Source of the DNA: Ctena decussata
Lineage: Eukaryota; Mollusca; Bivalvia; Lucinida; Lucinidae
Direction: 5' to 3'
NCBI GenBank assembly: GCA_963989385.1
Contig: OZ022503.1
Location: 67,244,123 to 67,308,122, forward strand
Length of the DNA stretch: 64,000 bases
Shown: one piece after another, positions 24,401-39,400 of the stretch
Position numbering within the stretch: position 1 is the first letter of the stretch
Layout of the letters: each line of letters starts with the position of its first letter
Made by a program: the position numbers and the translations under genes
Notes under the pieces: generated by a model
What the model saw: only the letters and a program-made list of their open reading frames with translations
Databases searched by the model: none
What the model was told of the DNA's origin: nothing

Positions 24401-27400
24401 ACATGTGTAGACACAAATAAGTGAAATAGAATGAAGGCTATTTCAGCTTTAGCTTTTATTCCGTTTGGGAGCTAAAGTCGCACAAACTTTTGTTTACAAA
24501 AATTTCGATGGCCTATAGTTCGCAAGTTATGCAATCAGTTGACATAAGATTGTGCATGCATGTAGACATGTTAATGACCTTTATATATGCCAAGTTTCAG
24601 ATGGCTACCTACTCATACAAGCAAGCAGTAGCGGTTTGAAATTTTCACAATTTGGGCTACACGTTCGGGACGATTCGTGACCTTAGGTGACTTGCACAAT
24701 TCGGGCTGAAACTAGTGCCAAATGAGAGGGTTGGGATAAACATTCAATTGACCATATGTGCCAAAAATTCTCGTTCTTTAGTTTTCGAGTTATAGCCCCT
24801 GGAAGTCGAAAACTGCACGACTTTGCCCTCGAATATCTTGACAACGGAGAAAGGAGAATTTCAGGGCATTTTCTCCCAAGAAATATATGGGAATTATCTG
24901 TAATTTAGCACAGTTTCAGAACGATTCGTGAAAGTCACCTTTTAAGAATAACTTCCACTGCAGGCCCATATATAAAAGTTTGCTCCTTTATTACTCTGCA
25001 CATGGACAATTATTTGCGCTGTTATTTGCCCCAGGCATGTACCTATGTAATTACCGTTTACAGTGTAAAGATGGATGTTATCGGTCGCTGAACGTCGGAG
25101 CAGTAGGCGTTTAATGCATTTTCCCATAGGGTCCAATGCAAAATTGACACCTCATTTTCTCCATTCTCAAGAGCTTTGAGTCTCTGCAAAACATATACAT
25201 GTGTAGACACAAATAAGTGAAATAGAATGAAGGCTATTTCAGCTTTAGCTTTTATTCCGTTTGGGAGCTAAAGTCGCACAAACTTTTGTTTACAAAAATT
25301 TCGATGGCCTATAGTTCGCAAGTTATACAATCAGTTGACATAAGATTGTGCATGCATGTAGACATGTTAATGACCTTTATATATGCCAAGTTTCAGATGG
25401 CTACCTACTCATACAAGCAAGCAGTAGCGGTTTGAAATTTTCACAATTTGGGCTACACGTTCGGGACGATTCGTGACCTTAGGTGACTTGCACAATTCGG
25501 GCTGAAACTAGTGCCAAATGAGAGGGTTGGGATAAACATTCAATTGACCATATGTGCCAAAAATTCTCGTTCTTTAGTTTTCGAGTTATAGCCCCTGGAA
25601 GTCGAAAACTGCACGACTTTGCCCTCGAATATCTCGACAACGGAGAAAGGAGAATTTCAGGGCATTTTCTCCCAAGAAATATATGGGAATTATCTGTAAT
25701 TTAGCACAGTTTCAGAACGATTCGTGAAAGTCACCTTTTAAGAATAACGTCCACTGCAGGCCCATATATAAAAGTTTGCTCCTTTATTACTCTGCACATG
25801 GACAATTATTTGCGCTGTTATTTGCCCCAGGCATGTACCTATGTAATTACCGTTTACAGTGTAAAGATGGATGTTATCGGTCGCTGAACGTCGGAGCAGT
25901 AGGCGTTTAATGCATTTTCCCATAGGGTCCAATGCAAAATTGACACCTCATTTTCTCCATTCTCAAGAGCTTTGAGTCTCTGCAAAACATATACATGTGT
26001 AGACACAAATAAGTGAAATAGAATGAAGGCTATTTCAGCTTTAGCTTTTATTCCGTTTGGGAGCTAAAGTCGCACAAACTTTTGTTTACAAAAATTTCGA
26101 TGGCCTATAGTTCGCAAGTTATGCAATCAGTTGACATAAGATTGTGCATGCATGTAGACATGTTAATGACCTTTATATATGCCAAGTTTCAGATGGCTAC
26201 CTACTCATACAAGCAAGCAGTAGCGGTTTGAAATTTTCACAATTTGGGCTACACGTTCGGGACGATTCGTGACCTTAGGTGACTTGCACAATTCGGGCTG
26301 AAACTAGTGCCAAATGAGAGGGTTGGGATAAACATTCAATTGACCATATGTGCCAAAAATTCTCGTTCTTTAGTTTTCGAGTTATAGCCCCTGGAAGTCG
26401 AAAACTGCACGACTTTGCCCTCGAATATCTCGACAACGGAGAAAGGAGAATTTCAGGGCATTTTCTCCCAAGAAATATATGGGAATTATCTGTAATTTAG
26501 CACAGTTTCAGAACGATTCGTGAAAGTCACCTTTTAAGAATAACTTCCACTGCAGGCCCATATATAAAAGTTTGCTCCTTTATTACTCTGCACATGGACA
26601 ATTATTTGCGCTGTTATTTGCCCCAGGCATGTACCTATGTAATTACCGTTTACAGTGTAAAGATGGATGTTATCGGTCGCTGAACGTCGGAGCATTAGGC
26701 GTTTAATGCATTTTCCCATAGGGTCCAATGCAAAATTGACACCTCATTTTCTCCATTCTCAAGAGCTTTGAGTCTCTGCAAAACATATACATGTGTAGAC
26801 ACAAATAAGTGAAATAGAATGAAGGCTATTTCAGCTTTAGTTTTTATTCCGTTTGGGAGCTAAAGTCGCACAAACTTTTGTTTACAAAAATTTCGATGGC
26901 CTATAGTTCGCAAGTTATGCAATCAGTTGACATAAGATTGTGCATGCATGTAGACATGTTAATGACCTTTATATATGCCAAGTTTCAGATGGCTACCTAC
27001 TCATACAAGCAAGCAGTAGCGGTTTGAAATTTTCACAATTTGGGCTACACGTTCGGGACGATTCGTGACCTTAGGTGACTTGCACAATTCGGGCTGAAAC
27101 TAGTGCCAAATGAGAGGGTTGGGATAAACATTCAATTGACCATATGTGCCAAAAATTCTCGTTCTTTAGTTTTCGAGTTATAGCCCCTGGAAGTCGAAAA
27201 CTGCACGACTTTGCCCTCGAATATCTCGACAACGGAGAAAGGAGAATTTCAGGGCATTTTCTCCCAAGAAATATATGGGAATTATCTGTAATTTAGCACA
27301 GTTTCAGAACGATTCGTGAAAGTCACCTTTTAAGAATAACTTCCACTGCAGGCCCATATATAAAAGTTTGCTCCTTTATTACTCTGCACATGGACAATTA

Positions 27401-30246
27401 TTTGCGCTGTTATTTGCCCCAGGCATGTACCTATGTAATTACCGTTTACAGTGTAAAGATGGATGTTATCGGTCGCTGAACGTCGGAGCAGTAGGCGTTT
27501 AATGCATTTTCCCATAGGGTCCAATGCAAAATTGACACCTCATTTTCTCCATTCTCAAGAGCTTTGAGTCTCTGCAAAACATATACATGTGTAGACACAA
27601 ATAAGTGAAATAGAATGAAGGCTATTTCAGCTTTAGCTTTTATTCCGTTTGGGAGCTAAAGTCGCACAAACTTTTGTTTACAAAAATTTCGATGGCCTAT
27701 AGTTCGCAAGTTATGCAATCAGTTGACATAAGATTGTGCATGCATGTAGACATGTTAATGACCTTTATATATGCCAAGTTTCAGATGGCTACCTACTCAT
27801 ACAAGCAAGCAGTAGCGGTTTGAAATTTTCACAATTTGGGCTACACGTTCGGGACGATTCGTGACCTTAGGTGACTTGCACAATTCGGGCTGAAACTAGT
27901 GCCAAATGAGAGGGTTGGGATAAACATTCAATTGACCATATGTGCCAAAAATTCTCGTTCTTTAGTTTTCGAGTTATAGCCCCTGGAAGTCGAAAACTGC
28001 ACGACTTTGCCCTCGAATATCTCGACAACGGAGAAAGGAGAATTTCAGGGCATTTTCTCCCAAGAAATATATGGGAATTATCTGTAATTTAGCACAGTTT
28101 CAGAACGATTCGTGAAAGTCACCTTTTAAGAATAACTTCCACTGCAGGCCCATATATAAAAGTTTGCTCCTTTATTACTCTGCACATGGACAATTATTTG
28201 CGCTGTTATTTGCCCCAGGCATGTACCTATGTAATTACCGTTTACAGTGTAAAGATGGATGTTATCGGTCGCTGAACGTCGGAGCAGTAGGCGTTTAATG
28301 CATTTTCCCATAGGGTCCAATGCAAAATTGACACCTCATTTTCTCCATTCTCAAGAGCTTTGAGTCTCTGCAAAACATATACATGTGTAGACACAAATAA
28401 GTGAAATAGAATGAAGGCTATTTCAGCTTTAGCTTTTATTCCGTTTGGGAGCTAAAGTCGCACAAACTTTTGTTTACAAAAATTTCGATGGCCTATAGTT
28501 CGCAAGTTATACAATCAGTTGACATAAGATTGTGCATGCATGTAGACATGTTAATGACCTTTATATATGCCAAGTTTCAGATGGCTACCTACTCATACAA
28601 GCAAGCAGTAGCGGTTTGAAATTTTCACAATTTGGGCTACACGTTCGGGACGATTCGTGACCTTAGGTGACTTGCACAATTCGGGCTGAAACTAGTGCCA
28701 AATGAGAGGGTTGGGATAAACATTCAATTGACCATATGTGCCAAAAATTCTCGTTCTTTAGTTTTCGAGTTATAGCCCCTGGAAGTCGAAAACTGCACGA
28801 CTTTGCCCTCGAATATCTCGACAACGGAGAAAGGAGAATTTCAGGGCATTTTCTCCCAAGAAATATATGGGAATTATCTGTAATTTAGCACAGTTTCAGA
28901 ACGATTCGTGAAAGTCACCTTTTAAGAATAACTTCCACTGCAGGCCCATATATAAAAGTTTGCTCCTTTATTACTCTGCACATGGACAATTATTTGCGCT
29001 GTTATTTGCCCCAGGCATGTACCTATGTAATTACCGTTTACAGTGTAAAGATGGATGTTATCGGTCGCTGAACGTCGGAGCAGTAGGCGTTTAATGCATT
29101 TTCCCATAGGGTCCAATGCAAAATTGACACCTCATTTTCTCCATTCTCAAGAGCTTTGAGTCTCTGCAAAACATATACATGTGTAGACACAAATAAGTGA
29201 AATAGAATGAAGGCTATTTCAGCTTTAGCTTTTATTCCGTTTGGGAGCTAAAGTCGCACAAACTTTTGTTTACAAAAATTTCGATGGCCTATAGTTCGCA
29301 AGTTATGCAATCAGTTGACATAAGATTGTGCATGCATGTAGACATGTTAATGACCTTTATATATGCCAAGTTTCAGATGGCTACCTACTCATACAAGCAA
29401 GCAGTAGCGGTTTGAAATTTTCACAATTTGGGCTACACGTTCGGGACGATTCGTGACCTTAGGTGACTTGCACAATTCGGGCTGAAACTAGTGCCAAATG
29501 AGAGGGTTGGGATAAACATTCAATTGACCATATGTGCCAAAAATTCTCGTTCTTTAGTTTTCGAGTTATAGCCCCTGGAAGTCGAAAACTGCACGACTTT
29601 GCCCTCGAATATCTCGACAACGGAGAAAGGAGAATTTCAGGGCATTTTCTCCCAAGAAATATATGGGAATTATCTGTAATTTAGCACAGTTTCAGAACGA
29701 TTCGTGAAAGTCACCTTTTAAGAATAACTTCCACTGCAGGCCCATATATAAAAGTTTGCTCCTTTATTACTCTGCACATGGACAATTATTTGCGCTGTTA
29801 TTTGCCCCAGGCATGTACCTATGTAATTACCGTTTACAGTGTAAAGATGGATGTTATCGGTCGCTGAACGTCGGAGCAGTAGGCGTTTAATGCATTTTCC
29901 CATAGGGTCCAATGCAAAATTGACACCTCATTTTCTCCATTCTCAAGAGCTTTGAGTCTCTGCAAAACATATACATGTGTAGACACAAATAAGTGAAATA
30001 GAATGAAGGCTATTTCAGCTTTAGCTTTTATTCCGTTTGGGAGCTAAAGTCGCACAAACTTTTGTTTACAAAAATTTCGATGGCCTATAGTTCGCAAGTT
30101 ATGCAATCAGTTGACATAAGATTGTGCATGCATGTAGACATGTTAATGACCTTTATATATGCCAAGTTTCAGATGGCTACCTACTCATACAAGCAAGCAG
30201 TAGCGGTTTGAAATTTTCACAATTTGGGCTACACGTTCGGGACGAT
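21492..30246 (+). repeat. Copies 28-38, block right of the inversion
   Basis: Copies start at 21492, 22288, 23083, 23879, 24675, 25471, 26267, 27063, 27859, 28655 and 29451. Copy 28 has C at 21765, T at 21775 (loses PstI) and C at 21788. Copy 29 has T at 22374, lacks one C near 22619 (795 bp) and has A at 22829. Copy 30 has A at 23299 and shares the A at 23625 with copy 29. Copy 31 has C at 23918 (loses SpeI). Copy 32 has T at 24839 and A at 25327; copy 36 shares the latter at 28511. Copy 33 has G at 25749. Copy 34 has T at 26695 and T at 26841, as in copy 25. Copies 35, 37 and 38 look like consensus. No genes. Confidence 0.92.
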
Positions 30247-33200
30247 TCGTGACCTTAGGTGACTTGCACAATTCGGGCTGAAACTAGTGCCAAATGAGAG
30301 GGTTGGGATAAACATTCAATTGACCATATGTGCCAAAAATTCTCGTTCTTTAGTTTTCGAGTTATAGCCCCTGGAAGTCGAAAACTGCACGACTTTGCCC
30401 TCGAATATCTCGACAACGGAGAAAGGAGAATTTCAGGGCGTTTTCTCCCAAGAAATATATGGGAATTATCTGTAATTTAGCACAGTTTCAGAACGATTCG
30501 TGAAAGTCACCTTTTAAGAATAACTTCCACTGCAGGCCCATATATAAAAGTTTGCTCCTTTATTACTCTGCACATGGACAATTATTTGCGCTGTTATTTG
30601 CCCCAGGCATGTACCTATGTAATTACCGTTTACAGTGTAAAGATGGATGTTATCGGTCGCTGAACGTCGGAGCAGTAGGCGTTTAATGCATTTTCCCATA
30701 GGGTCCAATGCAAAATTGACACCTCATTTTCTCCATTCTCAAGAGCTTTGAGTCTCTGCAAAACATATACATGTGTAGACACAAATAAGTGAAATAGAAT
30801 GAAGGCTATTTCAGCTTTAGCTTTTATTCCGTTTGGGAGCTAAAGTCGCACAAACTTTTGTTTACAAAAATTTCGATGGCCTATAGTTCGCAAGTTATGC
30901 AATCAGTTGACATAAGATTGTGCATGCATGTAGACATGTTAATAACCTTTATATATGCCAAGTTTCAGATGGCTACCTACTCATACAAGCAAGCAGTAGC
31001 GGTTTGAAATTTTCACAATTTGGGCTACACGTTCGGGACGATTCGTGACCTTAGGTGACTTGCACAATTCGGGCTGAAACTAGTGCCAAATGAGAGGGTT
31101 GGGATAAACATTCAATTGACCATATGTGCCAAAAATTCTCGTTCTTTAGTTTTCGAGTTATAGCCCCTGGAAGTCGAAAACTGCACGACTTTGCCCTCGA
31201 ATATCTCGACAACGGAGAAAGGAGAATTTCAGGGCATTTTCTCCCAAGAAATATATGGGAATTATCTGTAATTTAGCACAGTTTCAGAACGATTCGTGAA
31301 AGTCACCTTTTAAGAATAACTTCCACTGCAGGCCCATATATAAAAGTTTGCTCCTTTATTACTCTGCACATGGACAATTATTTGCGCTGTTATTTGCCCC
31401 AGGCATGTACCTATGTAATTACCGTTTACAGTGTAAAGATGGATGTTATCGGTCGCTGAACGTCGGAGCAGTAGGCGTTTAATGCATTTTCCCATAGGGT
31501 CCAATGCAAAATTGACACCTCATTTTCTCCATTCTCAAGAGCTTTGAGTCTCTGCAAAACATATACATGTGTAGACACAAATAAGTGAAATAGAATGAAG
31601 GCTATTTCAGCTTTAGCTTTTATTCCGTTTGGGAGCTAAAGTCGCACAAACTTTTGTTTACAAAAATTTCGATGGCCTATAGTTCGCAAGTTATGCAATC
31701 AGTTGACATAAGATTGTGCATGCATGTAGACATGTTAATGACCTTTATATATGCCAAGTTTCAGATGGCTACCTACTCATACAAGCAAGCAGTAGCGGTT
31801 TGAAATTTTCACAATTTGGGCTACACGTTCGGGACGATTCGTGACCTTAGGTGACTTGCACAATTCGGGCTGAAACTAGTGCCAAATGAGAGGGTTGGGA
31901 TAAACATTCAATTGACCATATGTGCCAAAAATTCTCGTTCTTTAGTTTTCGAGTTATAGCCCCTGGAAGTCGAAAACTGCACGACTTTGCCCTCGAATAT
32001 CTCGACAACGGAGAAAGGAGAATTTCAGGGCGTTTTCTCCCAAGAAATATATGGGAATTATCTGTAATTTAGCACAGTTTCAGAACGATTCGTGAAAGTC
32101 ACCTTTTAAGAATAACTTCCACTGCAGGCCCATATATAAAAGTTTGCTCCTTTATTACTCTGCACATGGACAATTATTTGCGCTGTTATTTGCCCCAGGC
32201 ATGTACCTATGTAATTACCGTTTACAGTGTAAAGATGGATGTTATCGGTCGCTGAACGTCGGAGCAGTAGGCGTTTAATGCATTTTCCCATAGGGTCCAA
32301 TGCAAAATTGACACCTCATTTTCTCCATTCTCAAGAGCTTTGAGTCTCTGCAAAACATATACATGTGTAGACACAAATAAGTGAAATAGAATGAAGGCTA
32401 TTTCAGCTTTAGCTTTTATTCCGTTTGGGAGCTAAAGTCGCACAAACTTTTGTTTACAAAAATTTCGATGGCCTATAGTTCGCAAGTTATGCAATCAGTT
32501 GACATAAGATTGTGCATGCATGTAGACATGTTAATAACCTTTATATATGCCAAGTTTCAGATGGCTACCTACTCATACAAGCAAGCAGTAGCGGTTTGAA
32601 ATTTTCACAATTTGGGCTACACGTTCGGGACGATTCGTGACCTTAGGTGACTTGCACAATTCGGGCTGAAACTAGTGCCAAATGAGAGGGTTGGGATAAA
32701 CATTCAATTGACCATATGTGCCAAAAATTCTCGTTCTTTAGTTTTCGAGTTATAGCCCCTGGAAGTCGAAAACTGCACGACTTTGCCCTCGAATATCTCG
32801 ACAACGGAGAAAGGAGAATTTCAGGGCATTTTCTCCCAAGAAATATATGGGAATTATCTGTAATTTAGCACAGTTTCAGAACGATTCGTGAAAGTCACCT
32901 TTTAAGAATAACTTCCACTGCAGGCCCATATATAAAAGTTTGCTCCTTTATTACTCTGCACATGGACAATTATTTGCGCTGTTATTTGCCCCAGGCATGT
33001 ACCTATGTAATTACCGTTTACAGTGTAAAGATGGATGTTATCGGTCGCTGAACGTCGGAGCAGTAGGCGTTTAATGCATTTTCCCATAGGGTCCAATGCA
33101 AAATTGACACCTCATTTTCTCCATTCTCAAGAGCTTTGAGTCTCTGCAAAACATATACATGTGTAGACACAAATAAGTGAAATAGAATGAAGGCTATTTC

Positions 33201-33430
33201 AGCTTTAGCTTTTATTCCGTTTGGGAGCTAAAGTCGCACAAACTTTTGTTTACAAAAATTTCGATGGCCTATAGTTCGCAAGTTATACAATCAGTTGACA
33301 TAAGATTGTGCATGCATGTAGACATGTTAATGACCTTTATATATGCCAAGTTTCAGATGGCTACCTACTCATACAAGCAAGCAGTAGCGGTTTGAAATTT
33401 TCACAATTTGGGCTACACGTTCGGGACGAT
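30247..33430 (+). repeat. Copies 39-42, 2-copy duplication
   Basis: Copies start at 30247, 31043, 31839 and 32635. Copies 39 and 41 share two changes seen nowhere else: G at 30440 and 32032, and A at 30944 and 32536, each pair exactly 1592 bases apart. Copy 40 looks like consensus. Copy 42 has A at 33287, a marker of the neighbouring region. No genes. Confidence 0.92.
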
Positions 33431-36400
33431 TCGTGACCTTAGGTGACTTGCACAATTCGGGCTGAAACTAGTGCCAAATGAGAGGGTTGGGATAAACATT
33501 CAATTGACCATATGTGCCGAAAATTCTCGTTCTTTAGTTTTCGAGTTATAGCCCCTGGAAGTCGAAAACTGCACGACTTTGCCCTCGAATATCTCGACAA
33601 CGGAGAAAGGAGAATTTCAGGGCATTTTCTCCCAAGAAATATATGGGAATTATCTGTAATTTAGCACAGTTTCAGAACGATTCGTGAAAGTCACCTTTTA
33701 AGAATAACTTCCACTGCAGGCCCATATATAAAAGTTTGCTCCTTTATTACTCTGCACATGGACAATTATTTGCGCTGTTATTTGCCCCAGGCATGTACCT
33801 GTGTAATTACCGTTTACAGTGTAAAGATGGATGTTATCGGTCGCTGAACGTCGGAGCAGTAGGCGTTTAATGCATTTTCCCATAGGGTCCAATGCAAAAT
33901 TGACACCTCATTTTCTCCATTCTCAAGAGCTTTGAGTCTCTGCAAAACATATACATGTGTAGACACAAATAAGTGAAATAGAATGAAGGCTATTTCAGCT
34001 TTAGCTTTTATTCCGTTTGGGAGCTAAAGTCGCACAAACTTTTGTTTACAAAAATTTCGATGGCCTATAGTTCGCAAGTTATGCAATCAGTTGACATAAG
34101 ATTGTGCATGCATGTAGACATGTTAATGACCTTTATATATGCCAAGTTTCAGATGGCTACCTACTCATACAAGCAAGCAGTAGCGGTTTGAAATTTTCAC
34201 AATTTGGGCTACACGTTCGGGACGATTCGTGACCTTAGGATCTTGCACAATTCGGGCTGAAACTAGTGCCAAATGAGAGGGTTGGGATAAACATTCAATT
34301 GACCATATGTGCCAAAAATTCTCGTTCTTTAGTTTTCGAGTTATAGCCCCTGGAAGTCGAAAACTGCACGACTTTGCCCTCGAATATCTCGACAACGGAG
34401 AAAGGAGAATTTCAGGGCATTTTCTCCCAAGAAATATATGGGAATTATCTGTAATTTAGCACAGTTTCAGAACGATTCGTGAAAGTCACCTTTTAAGAAT
34501 AACTTCCACTGCAGGCCCATATATAAAAGTTTGCTCCTTTATTACTCTGCACATGGACAATTATTTGCGCTGTTATTTGCCCCAGGCATGTACCTATGTA
34601 ATTACCGTTTACAGTGTAAAGATGGATGTTATCGGTCGCTGAACGTCGGAGCAGTAGGCGTTTAATGCATTTTCCCATAGGGTCCAATGCAAAATTGACA
34701 CCTCATTTTCTCCATTCTCAAGAGCTTTGAGTCTCTGCAAAACATATACATGTGTAGACACAAATAAGTGAAATAGAATGAAGGCTATTTCAGCTTTAGC
34801 TTTTATTCCGTTTGGGAGCTAAAGTCGCACAAACTTTTGTTTACAAAAATTTCGATGGCCTATAGTTCGCAAGTTATACAATCAGTTGACATAAGATTGT
34901 GCATGCATGTAGACATGTTAATGACCTTTATATATGCCAAGTTTCAGATGGCTACCTACTCATACAAGCAAGCAGTAGCGGTTTGAAATTTTCACAATTT
35001 GGGCTACACGTTCGGGACGATTCGTGACCTTAGGTGACTTGCACAATTCGGGCTGAAACTAGTGCCAAATGAGAGGGTTGGGATAAACATTCAATTGACC
35101 ATATGTGCCAAAAATTCTCGTTCTTTAGTTTTCGAGTTATAGCCCCTGGAAGTCGAAAACTGCACGACTTTGCCCTCGAATATCTCGACAACGGAGAAAG
35201 GAGAATTTCAGGGCATTTTCTCCCAAGAAATATATGGGAATTATCTGTAATTTAGCACAGTTTCAGAACGATTCGTGAAAGTCACCTTTTAAGAATAACT
35301 TCCACTGCAGGCCCATATATAAAAGTTTGCTCCTTTATTACTCTGCACATGGACAATTATTTGCGCTGTTATTTGCCCCAGGCATGTACCTATGTAATTA
35401 CCGTTTACAGTGTAAAGATGGATGTTATCGGTCGCTGAACGTCGGAGCAGTAGGCGTTTAATGCATTTTCCTTTAGGGTCCAATGCAAAATTGACACCTC
35501 ATTTTCTCCATTCTCAAGAGCTTTGAGTCTCTGCAAAACATATACATGTGTAGACACAAATAAGTGAAATAGAATGAAGGCTATTTCAGCTTTAGCTTTT
35601 ATTCCGTTTGGGAGCTAAAGTCGCACAAACTTTTGTTTACAAAAATTTCGATGGCCTATAGTTCGCAAGTTATACAATCAGTTGACATAAGATTGTGCAT
35701 GCATGTAGACATGTTAATGACCTTTATATATGCCAAGTTTCAGATGGCTACCTACTCATACAAGCAAGCAGTAGCGGTTTGAAATTTTCACAATTTGGGC
35801 TACACGTTCGGGACGATTCGTGACCTTAGGTGACTTGCACAATTCGGGCTGAAACTAGTGCCAAATGAGAGGGTTGGGATAAACATTCAATTGACCATAT
35901 GTGCCGAAAATTCTCGTTCTTTAGTTTTCGAGTTATAGCCCCTGGAAGTCGAAAACTGCACGACTTTGCCCTCGAATATCTCGACAACGGAGAAAGGAGA
36001 ATTTCAGGGCATTTTCTCCCAAGAAATATATGGGAATTATCTGTAATTTAGCACAGTTTCAGAACGATTCGTGAAAGTCACCTTTCAAGAATAACTTCCA
36101 CTGCAGGCCCATATATAAAAGTTTGCTCCTTTATTACTCTGCACATGGACAATTATTTGCGCTGTTATTTGCCCCAGGCATGTACCTATGTAATTACCGT
36201 TTACAGTGTAAAGATGGATGTTATCGGTCGCTGAACGTCGGAGCAGTAGGCGTTTAATGCATTTTCCCATAGGGTCCAATGCAAAATTGACACCTCATTT
36301 TCTCCATTCTCAAGAGCTTTGAGTCTCTGCAAAACATATACATGTGTAGACACAAATAAGTGAAATAGAATGAAGGCTATTTCAGCTTTAGCTTTTATTC

Positions 36401-39400
36401 CGTTTGGGAGCTAAAGTCGCACAAACTTTTGTTTACAAAAATTTCGATGGCCTATAGTTCGCAAGTTATGCAATCAGTTGACATAAGATTGTGCATGCAT
36501 GTAGACATGTTAATGACCTTTATATATGCCAAGTTTCAGATGGCTACCTACTCATACAAGCAAGCAGTAGCGGTTTGAAATTTTCACAATTTGGGCTACA
36601 CGTTCGGGACGATTCGTGACCTTAGGTGACTTGCACAATTCGGGCTGAAACTAGTGCCAAATGAGAGGGTTGGGATAAACATTCAATTGACCATATGTGC
36701 CAAAAATTCTCGTTCTTTAGTTTTCGAGTTATAGCCCCTGGAAGTCGAAAACTGCACGACTTTGCCCTCGAATATCTCGACAACGGAGAAAGGAGAATTT
36801 CAGGGCATTTTCTCCCAAGAAATATATGGGAATTATCTGTAATTTAGCACAGTTTCAGAACGATTCGTGAAAGTCACCTTTTAAGAATAACTTCCACTGC
36901 AGGCCCATATATAAAAGTTTGCTCCTTTATTACTCTGCACATGGACAATTATTTGCGCTGTTATTTGCCCCAGGCATGTACCTGTGTAATTACCGTTTAC
37001 AGTGTAAAGATGGATGTTATCGGTCGCTGAACGTCGGAGCAGTAGGCGTTTAATGCATTTTCCCATAGGGTCCAATGCAAAATTGACACCTCATTTTCTC
37101 CATTCTCAAGAGCTTTGAGTCTCTGCAAAACATATACATGTGTAGACACAAATAAGTGAAATAGAATGAAGGCTATTTCAGCTTTAGCTTTTATTCCGTT
37201 TGGGAGCTAAAGTCGCACAAACTTTTGTTTACAAAAATTTCGATGGCCTATAGTTCGCAAGTTATGCAATCAGTTGACATAAGATTGTGCATGCATGTAG
37301 ACATGTTAATGACCTTTATATATGCCAAGTTTCAGATGGCTACCTACTCATACAAGCAAGCAGTAGCGGTTTGAAATTTTCACAATTTGGGCTACACGTT
37401 CGGGACGATTCGTGACCTTAGGATCTTGCACAATTCGGGCTGAAACTAGTGCCAAATGAGAGGGTTGGGATAAACATTCAATTGACCATATGTGCCAAAA
37501 ATTCTCGTTCTTTAGTTTTCGAGTTATAGCCCCTGGAAGTCGAAAACTGCACGACTTTGCCCTCGAATATCTCGACAACGGAGAAAGGAGAATTTCAGGG
37601 CATTTTCTCCCAAGAAATATATGGGAATTATCTGTAATTTAGCACAGTTTCAGAACGATTCGTGAAAGTCACCTTTTAAGAATAACTTCCACTGCAGGCC
37701 CATATATAAAAGTTTGCTCCTTTATTACTCTGCACATGGACAATTATTTGCGCTGTTATTTGCCCCAGGCATGTACCTATGTAATTACCGTTTACAGTGT
37801 AAAGATGGATGTTATCGGTCGCTGAACGTCGGAGCAGTAGGCGTTTAATGCATTTTCCCATAGGGTCCAATGCAAAATTGACACCTCATTTTCTCCATTC
37901 TCAAGAGCTTTGAGTCTCTGCAAAACATATACATGTGTAGACACAAATAAGTGAAATAGAATGAAGGCTATTTCAGCTTTAGCTTTTATTCCGTTTGGGA
38001 GCTAAAGTCGCACAAACTTTTGTTTACAAAAATTTCGATGGCCTATAGTTCGCAAGTTATACAATCAGTTGACATAAGATTGTGCATGCATGTAGACATG
38101 TTAATGACCTTTATATATGCCAAGTTTCAGATGGCTACCTACTCATACAAGCAAGCAGTAGCGGTTTGAAATTTTCACAATTTGGGCTACACGTTCGGGA
38201 CGATTCGTGACCTTAGGTGACTTGCACAATTCGGGCTGAAACTAGTGCCAAATGAGAGGGTTGGGATAAACATTCAATTGACCATATGTGCCAAAAATTC
38301 TCGTTCTTTAGTTTTCGAGTTATAGCCCCTGGAAGTCGAAAACTGCACGACTTTGCCCTCGAATATCTCGACAACGGAGAAAGGAGAATTTCAGGGCATT
38401 TTCTCCCAAGAAATATATGGGAATTATCTGTAATTTAGCACAGTTTCAGAACGATTCGTGAAAGTCACCTTTTAAGAATAACTTCCACTGCAGGCCCATA
38501 TATAAAAGTTTGCTCCTTTATTACTCTGCACATGGACAATTATTTGCGCTGTTATTTGCCCCAGGCATGTACCTATGTAATTACCGTTTACAGTGTAAAG
38601 ATGGATGTTATCGGTCGCTGAACGTCGGAGCAGTAGGCGTTTAATGCATTTTCCCATAGGGTCCAATGCAAAATTGACACCTCATTTTCTCCATTCTCAA
38701 GAGCTTTGAGTCTCTGCAAAACATATACATGTGTAGACACAAATAAGTGAAATAGAATGAAGGCTATTTCAGCTTTAGCTTTTATTCCGTTTGGGAGCTA
38801 AAGTCGCACAAACTTTTGTTTACAAAAATTTCGATGGCCTATAGTTCGCAAGTTATACAATCAGTTGACATAAGATTGTGCATGCATGTAGACATGTTAA
38901 TGACCTTTATATATGCCAAGTTTCAGATGGCTACCTACTCATACAAGCAAGCAGTAGCGGTTTGAAATTTTCACAATTTGGGCTACACGTTCGGGACGAT
39001 TCGTGACCTTAGGTGACTTGCACAATTCGGGCTGAAACTAGTGCCAAATGAGAGGGTTGGGATAAACATTCAATTGACCATATGTGCCAAAAATTCTCGT
39101 TCTTTAGTTTTCGAGTTATAGCCCCTGGAAGTCGAAAACTGCACGACTTTGCCCTCGAATATCTCGACAACGGAGAAAGGAGAATTTCAGGGCATTTTCT
39201 CCCAAGAAATATATGGGAATTATCTGTAATTTAGCACAGTTTCAGAACGATTCGTGAAAGTCACCTTTTAAGAATAACTTCCACTGCAGGCCCATATATA
39301 AAAGTTTGCTCCTTTATTACTCTGCACATGGACAATTATTTGCGCTGTTATTTGCCCCAGGCATGTACCTATGTAATTACCGTTTACAGTGTAAAGATGG

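Noticed and set aside
34165..34395. A 76-codon minus-strand frame, also at 37348-37578.
   Set aside because: It is opened by the one-base-shorter change shared by copies 44 and 48 and begins at TTG. The repetition reflects the 4-copy duplication, not selection.
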